Of a stretch of DNA of 5,113 nt, positions 1-5,113 are shown in pieces (within the stretch, counting starts at the first letter, position 1; each line of letters starts with the position of its first letter). The translations under genes were made by a program, and so were the position numbers. This DNA is from Erythrobacter sp. 34-65-8 (GTDB taxonomy: Bacteria; Pseudomonadota; Alphaproteobacteria; Sphingomonadales; Sphingomonadaceae). The DNA lies in assembly GCA_002278985.1 (NCBI GenBank), contig NCJP01000128.1, forward strand, positions 1-5,113, given 5' to 3'. The notes beneath the pieces were generated by a model. It did not search any database, was not told the origin of the DNA, and saw only the letters and a program-made list of their open reading frames with translations.

Positions 1-894
1 TTCCGCCTGGAAGGTGGTGACGTTGAATTCCTTCAGCCGCGCCAGGTGGTGCAGGATCGCGCTGGCGGGCGTGATCGGATAGCCGCCGAAGAAGATCGGC
101 AGGCGCAGCAGCCGCGCGCCTGCAACCAGGCCGAGCGAGACCGCCTCAGCCCCGGTGACGGTGCGATAAAGCCCCGGGTTGGTCGGCACCGGATCGAGAT
201 GGACCTGCCGCAGGGGCCCGGCCAGCTCGGCCGTTTCGCCATAGGCATGGCCAGCGTCGAGCGCGGCAATATTGGCTTCCGCCAGTTCGGGCTTGTTCCG
301 AAACTTGCCCTTGAGCCATTCATGCAGAGGCGCGCGTTCGCGGTCGAACATCCACAGGGCCAGGCCCAGCGTCCACATGTTCTTGCAGCGCAGGGCATCC
401 TTGTTGCCGAGGCCGAACGGCTTGACCGCCTCGACCGTCATGGCGGAGATATCGAGCTTAAGCACATCGTGCCGGGCCAGCGTGTCATCCTCCAACGGGT
501 TGACCTCGTACTTGGCCTTTTCGAGGTTGCGCTTGGTGAATTCGCCGGTGTCGATAATCACCAGACCGCCGGGTTTGAGCGCAGGCAGGTTGGTCTTGAG
601 CGCGGCCGGGTTCATCGCCACCAGCACGTCCGGCGCATCGCCTGCGGTGCTGATTTCCCTGCTGCCGAAGTTGATCTGGAAGGCCGAGACGCCAAACAGC
701 GTGCCCTGCGGCGCGCGAATTTCAGCCGGGAAATCCGGGAACGTGGCAAAATCATTGCCCGCCAGCGCACTGGAGAGAGTGAACTGCCCGCCGGTCAGCT
801 GCATCCCGTCGCCGGAATCCCCGGCGAAGCGAACAACAACGGATTCGGGTGAAGCGGCAGTCTGGTGCGGCCTTTCGGCGGCTGTCGTAGCCAT
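1..894 (-). CDS. korA: 2-oxoacid:acceptor (ferredoxin) oxidoreductase subunit alpha, partial (3' end beyond window)
   Basis: This is the alpha subunit of a thiamine-diphosphate enzyme that oxidatively decarboxylates a 2-oxoacid, probably 2-oxoglutarate, to acyl-CoA and passes electrons to ferredoxin. The first 298 residues are present and the frame stays open to base 1; related fused subunits are roughly 600 residues long. Residues about 18-230 form the gamma-type domain, opening with AGDSGDG (24-30), the form seen in KorA of aerobes such as mycobacteria. The pyrimidine-binding alpha domain starts near residue 245 and carries the family signature YPITPAS (272-278). There is no signal peptide, so it should be cytoplasmic. 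The start at 894 is chosen because an AAGGAAA ribosome site lies 4 nt upstream. An in-frame ATG at 993 would add 33 residues but has no ribosome site and a non-family-like sequence. The beta subunit (korB) would be expected to the left of the window. Family assignment is firm; 2-oxoglutarate specificity is inferred. Confidence 0.93.
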   Translation of the reverse strand, partial: MATTAAERPHQTAASPESVVVRFAGDSGDGMQLTGGQFTLSSALAGNDFATFPDFPAEIRAPQGTLFGVSAFQINFGSREISTAGDAPDVLVAMNPAALKTNLPALKPGGLVIIDTGEFTKRNLEKAKYEVNPLEDDTLARHDVLKLDISAMTVEAVKPFGLGNKDALRCKNMWTLGLALWMFDRERAPLHEWLKGKFRNKPELAEANIAALDAGHAYGETAELAGPLRQVHLDPVPTNPGLYRTVTGAEAVSLGLVAGARLLRLPIFFGGYPITPASAILHHLARLKEFNVTTFQAE

Positions 895-898
895 TGGC

Positions 899-905
899 TT
901 TCCTT
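899..905 (-). promoter_or_regulatory. Ribosome binding site of korA
   Basis: On the minus strand this reads AAGGAAA and ends 4 nt before the ATG at 894-892. It decides the korA start in favour of 894 over the in-frame upstream ATG at 993, which has no purine-rich Shine-Dalgarno match ahead of it. Confidence 0.7.
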
Positions 906-910
906 GTCGC

Positions 911-927
911 GCGCCGTGAGCCGGCGC
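911..927 (-). other. GC-rich inverted repeat in the korA leader
   Basis: A perfect 6-bp inverted repeat (GCGCCG, 5-nt loop, CGGCGC) lies 5 nt upstream of the korA ribosome binding site on the minus strand. In the korA mRNA it would form a short stable hairpin 16 nt ahead of the start codon. It has no following T-run, so it is not a conventional terminator. In such GC-rich DNA a repeat of this size can arise by chance. A regulatory role is speculative. Confidence 0.35.
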
Positions 928-1056
928 ATCATGTGCATCGAGCGCGGCACCTATGTACCCCGCCCCGCTCCCGCAATGAAGTTTTTCTCCCATGGTTGCA
1001 AAATGTCGAGTGGAAAAGCGCAGCGGTGCGGCCTAACCTGCCGAAAAGAACAGGAT

Positions 1057-1062
1057 GGGAGA
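1057..1062 (+). promoter_or_regulatory. Ribosome binding site of the esterase gene
   Basis: GGGAGA ends 7 nt before the ATG at 1070, which is ideal spacing. The alternative in-frame ATG at 1055 overlaps this site and has only an AGG directly touching it, which is too close. This favours the start at 1070. Confidence 0.65.
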
Positions 1063-1069
1063 ACGACCA

Positions 1070-2023
1070 ATGGCCGAAGCCGAACATTACGTGCGCGAGG
1101 ATGTGCGCGCCTTTCTGACGATGCTGGAGCAGATCGGCGGCAAGGGGGTGGACGAGGTCGGGCACATCGAAGGCCGCCTGCAGATGCGCGCCATGTCCGG
1201 CATGGCAGAGGCTGACGCTGTGCACCTGCCGGTTGTCCGTGACCTCACCTGCCCCGGCCCGGCTGGCCCGATCCCGCTGCGGCTCTACGATACACAGCAA
1301 ACGCGCGGCCCCGGTCCGGTGGTGGTGTTCCTCCACGGCGGCGGGTTCGTCATCGGTGACCTGGAGGTTTACAACAGCCTGTGCACCGAAATCAGCCACC
1401 AGCTCGACCTGCCGGTGGTCTCGGTCGATTACCGGCTCGCGCCGGAGCACCCCTTCCCGGCTGCGCCAGACGATTGCGAGGCGGCGGCGCGGTGGATTGC
1501 GTCCTCGCCCGCCGAACTGGGGCGGCAGGTCACCGGCCTCGTCATCACGGGTGACAGCGCCGGCGGCAACCTGACCATCGTCACCACCAACCAGCTGGTC
1601 AACGAACCTGCGGCGGTGCCGGTGCTGGTGCAGGCGCCGATCTATCCGGTCGCCGACGACGTCAGCAAGCACCAGAGCCTGAAGGACTTCTTCGAAGGCT
1701 TCCTGCTGACCGGCGCGGCGATGGCCTGGTTTACCGAGCAGTATGGCGGCGATCCCAGCGATCCGCGGCACACCCCGATGGTTGGGGATTGCGCCAACAC
1801 CCCGCCAACAGTGATCTGCACGGCCGGGCTCGACCCGCTGCGCGATTCCGGCCGCGCCTATGCCGCGCACCTGATTCGGCAAGGCACCGAGGTGACCTAC
1901 TTCGAGTTTCCCGGCATCATCCACGGCTTCGTTACGTTGCGCAAAGCGGTGCCCAGCGGGCAGGCAGACCTCACCGCATTCCTTGGCGCGATCAAGTCCA
2001 AGCTGGCGCGCATCGCACAATGA
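1070..2023 (+). CDS. Alpha/beta hydrolase of the hormone-sensitive lipase (HSL, family IV) group; probable carboxylesterase
   Basis: The 317-residue protein is the usual size for bacterial HSL-type esterases, which hydrolyse short- to medium-chain acyl esters. It carries the family's hallmarks in order: the oxyanion-hole motif HGGG (89-92), DYRLAPEHPFP (from residue 120), the nucleophile elbow GDSAG with Ser163, DPL with the likely catalytic Asp255, and a GIIHGF context with catalytic His285. The complete Ser-Asp-His triad suggests an active enzyme. The N-terminal 60 residues would form the cap that shapes the acyl pocket. There is no signal peptide, so it is probably cytoplasmic. The start at 1070 is preferred over the ATG at 1055 because GGGAGA is well spaced from it. 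Its stop codon overlaps the rppH start, so the two genes are probably co-transcribed. The substrate cannot be read from the sequence. Short-chain esters, lactones or amides are all possible. Confidence 0.93.
   Translation: MAEAEHYVREDVRAFLTMLEQIGGKGVDEVGHIEGRLQMRAMSGMAEADAVHLPVVRDLTCPGPAGPIPLRLYDTQQTRGPGPVVVFLHGGGFVIGDLEVYNSLCTEISHQLDLPVVSVDYRLAPEHPFPAAPDDCEAAARWIASSPAELGRQVTGLVITGDSAGGNLTIVTTNQLVNEPAAVPVLVQAPIYPVADDVSKHQSLKDFFEGFLLTGAAMAWFTEQYGGDPSDPRHTPMVGDCANTPPTVICTAGLDPLRDSGRAYAAHLIRQGTEVTYFEFPGIIHGFVTLRKAVPSGQADLTAFLGAIKSKLARIAQ
2020..2023 (+). other. ATGA stop/start overlap between esterase and rppH
   Basis: The TGA stop of the esterase (2021-2023) overlaps the ATG of rppH (2020-2022). 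No good Shine-Dalgarno sequence lies in the preceding 20 nt. This suggests that rppH is translated largely by ribosomes finishing the esterase (translational coupling). The overlap is seen directly; the coupling is inferred. Confidence 0.8.
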
Positions 2024-2508
2024 GCAAGGCAGACATCGAAGATCTGGGCTATCGCTTGTGCGTGGGCGTGATGCTGGTGAACTGTGACGGCAAGGCCTTC
2101 GTCGGTCGCCGGATCGACACCAAGGAAGGCGACTGGTGGCAGATGCCCCAGGGCGGTGTCGATGACGGGGAAGACCTCAACGGGGCGGCGCTGCGCGAAC
2201 TGGCCGAAGAGACAGGCGTTCAGGCTGACCGGGTCAGCATCATCAAGGCCATGACGGAACCGGTGCGGTACGATCTGCCGGAGGAACTGCAAGGCAAGCT
2301 TTGGGGGGGCAAGTATCGCGGGCAGGAGCAGGTCTGGTTCCTCGCCCGCTTCAACGGGACCGATGCGGACATCGATCTTGAAGCGCACGATCCGCCGGAG
2401 TTTTGCGACTGGCGCTGGGTCGAGCCGGACCAGCTGCCCGAGCTGATCATTCCCTTCAAGAAGCGCGTCTACCGCACTGTGCTGGAAGCCTTTAGCGACC
2501 TGATTTAG
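2020..2508 (+). CDS. rppH: RNA pyrophosphohydrolase (Nudix hydrolase)
   Basis: RppH removes pyrophosphate from the 5' triphosphate end of mRNAs, which exposes them to RNase E-type decay; the family is also known as NudH and as invasion-associated IalA. The protein has 162 residues, normal for alphaproteobacteria. The N-terminal YRLCVGVMLVN (from residue 11) and WWQMPQGGVDDGED (from 39) are family hallmarks. The Nudix box G-x5-E-x7-REUxEExGU spans residues 45-67, with the expected metal-binding glutamates at 60, 63 and 64. The WRWVEPDQLPELIIPFKK segment (131-148) matches the conserved C-terminal RppH part and argues for RppH rather than a nucleotide-specific Nudix enzyme. The start is the ATG in the ATGA overlap with the esterase. 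Reading the same frame further upstream only extends into the esterase gene in an out-of-frame shadow. Confidence 0.95.
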   Translation: MSKADIEDLGYRLCVGVMLVNCDGKAFVGRRIDTKEGDWWQMPQGGVDDGEDLNGAALRELAEETGVQADRVSIIKAMTEPVRYDLPEELQGKLWGGKYRGQEQVWFLARFNGTDADIDLEAHDPPEFCDWRWVEPDQLPELIIPFKKRVYRTVLEAFSDLI

Positions 2509-2516
2509 CTTGCGCC

Positions 2517-3023
2517 TTAATTGGCCTGGGTGACCTGCGCATCGGGCATGACCGCTTCAGCGGCAATCATGCGCGGTTGCGGACCGCGAGCAATGACGGC
2601 CGACAGGGCCCGGGCTTCGGGGCAGTTGCTGCCGCACATCTTCTGCAGCCGGGCAAGGTTCGCCTTGGCCTTTTCGACCGCGCCCTTCTCCAACAGTGCA
2701 GCCCCTTCGCCCGAAATTGCCGCCAGGTTCTCCGGCTCGCGGTTGAGAGCCTCCCGGTAGTACCGGATCGCCTTGCCCTGCAGCCCTTCGCGGCGGGCTG
2801 CCTCGGCCAGGTCGAGGAAAATCGGCGTATGGCCGGGATCGACTGCGAGCGCCGCTTCGTAGGCATCAATCGCCTGCTGCGGCTGCCCGGCTTCGAGCGC
2901 GGCGCGGCCTTCCATGATCAGCACCGCCGCGCGGGGATCGACCGCCCGGTCCGCAGCAGAACCGATACTCGCGCTGACAGCAAGGACCAGCGACAGGGCA
3001 GCGGCAGGAGCAGCAAAGCGCAT
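2517..3023 (-). CDS. Small exported tetratricopeptide-repeat (TPR) protein
   Basis: The protein has 168 residues. Residues 1-24 look like a Sec signal peptide: Arg2, then a hydrophobic Ala/Leu/Val stretch, ending SAA before Asp25 (probable signal peptidase I site). The mature protein should be periplasmic. Three TPR-like helix pairs follow at about 32-63, 66-97 and 99-130. The second shows the clearest helix-B pattern (GKAIRYYREALNREPEN, 83-99). After them comes a C-x3-C motif (Cys130 and Cys134), then a low-complexity Ala/Pro-rich tail with no further domain. TPR folds bind other proteins, so a scaffold or assembly role is likely, but the partner is unknown. The start at 3023 is supported by AAGGAG 6 nt upstream and by the signal peptide beginning there. 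Upstream in-frame starts (ATG 3071, GTG 3089) would bury the signal. It lies 59 nt after rsmB and probably belongs to the guaB-rsmB transcript. I do not recognise a named gene. Confidence 0.85.
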   Translation of the reverse strand: MRFAAPAAALSLVLAVSASIGSAADRAVDPRAAVLIMEGRAALEAGQPQQAIDAYEAALAVDPGHTPIFLDLAEAARREGLQGKAIRYYREALNREPENLAAISGEGAALLEKGAVEKAKANLARLQKMCGSNCPEARALSAVIARGPQPRMIAAEAVMPDAQVTQAN

Positions 3024-3029
3024 CACGAT

Positions 3030-3035
3030 CTCCTT
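3030..3035 (-). promoter_or_regulatory. Ribosome binding site of the TPR protein gene
   Basis: On the minus strand this reads AAGGAG, with 6 nt to the ATG at 3023-3021. It is the strongest Shine-Dalgarno match in the window. It settles the start at the signal peptide rather than at the longer in-frame options. Confidence 0.75.
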
Positions 3036-3082
3036 GAGCGCATCAAGACGAAAAGACTCGGACAGAGCCATAGTCCCAGGGG

Positions 3083-5113
<2,031 letters not shown>

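Larger units (their letters stand above)
895..1069. promoter_or_regulatory. Divergent intergenic region between korA and the esterase gene
   Basis: These 175 bp separate two divergent starts and must hold the promoters for korA (leftward) and the esterase-rppH pair (rightward), unless transcription comes from further away. The middle, about 975-1020, is visibly more A/T-rich than its surroundings, with the run GTTTTTCT and the stretch TTGCAAAA. I found no convincing -35/-10 pair on either strand. On the minus strand, TTCATT and TACATA are separated by 17 nt, but each matches only three of six consensus bases. No operator-like long palindrome or riboswitch is recognisable. Confidence 0.5.

Noticed and set aside
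46..852. Long plus-strand open frame (268 codons) opposite korA
   Set aside because: Its translation has no recognisable domain, whereas the minus strand encodes a continuous, motif-rich KorA. Long antisense frames are expected in high-G+C coding DNA.
895..993. 33-residue N-terminal extension of korA from the in-frame ATG at 991-993
   Set aside because: There is no Shine-Dalgarno match ahead of it, the added residues do not look like the family, and the 894 start has a good ribosome site.
1003..1215. Possible upstream open frame starting at the ATG at 1003 and overlapping the esterase start
   Set aside because: It has no ribosome site, a basic low-quality translation, and a different frame from the esterase. 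Most of it is an out-of-frame reading of the esterase gene.
929..2020. 363-codon minus-strand open frame opposite the esterase
   Set aside because: Its composition is that of an antisense shadow (Arg/His/Gly/Val rich, no domain). The plus strand has an intact HSL esterase with a full catalytic triad.
2552..2588. Two short hairpins (2552-2563 and 2572-2588) as a terminator for rppH
   Set aside because: Neither is followed by a T-run and both lie within the TPR coding sequence. The first has a stem of only about 4 bp once a realistic loop is allowed.

Overview
This window looks like ordinary chromosomal DNA from a high-G+C alphaproteobacterium. The protein features best fit a sphingomonad or Erythrobacter-like relative: the rsmB N-terminal style, the RppH sequence, the GuaB flap and the fused two-domain KorA. 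That placement is an inference from protein style and base composition, not from a database search. I see no tRNA, rRNA, CRISPR array, insertion sequence, phage gene or attachment site. Nearly every base is coding.

There are six genes in three transcription blocks. (1) At the left edge, on the minus strand, lies the 5' part of korA, the alpha subunit of a 2-oxoacid:acceptor oxidoreductase. Its 3' end lies beyond base 1. (2) Divergent from it across a 175-bp intergenic region is a plus-strand pair: an HSL-family alpha/beta hydrolase (esterase) followed by rppH (RNA pyrophosphohydrolase). The two share a stop/start ATGA overlap. (3) Converging on rppH with only 8 bp between stop codons is a minus-strand block, read right to left: guaB (IMP dehydrogenase, 5' end outside the window), rsmB (rRNA cytosine-C5 methyltransferase, ATGA overlap with guaB) and a small exported TPR protein 59 nt further downstream.

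Functionally these are mostly housekeeping genes: central carbon metabolism (korA), mRNA 5'-end decapping (rppH), GMP synthesis (guaB) and rRNA modification (rsmB). Two are less defined: the esterase, whose substrate is unknown, and the exported TPR protein, whose role is unknown. I found no clear evidence of a new biological system. The items most worth a second look are the small TPR protein with its C-x3-C motif, the coupling of an esterase to rppH, the tail-to-tail junction without a visible terminator, and a GC-rich hairpin just ahead of the korA ribosome binding site.
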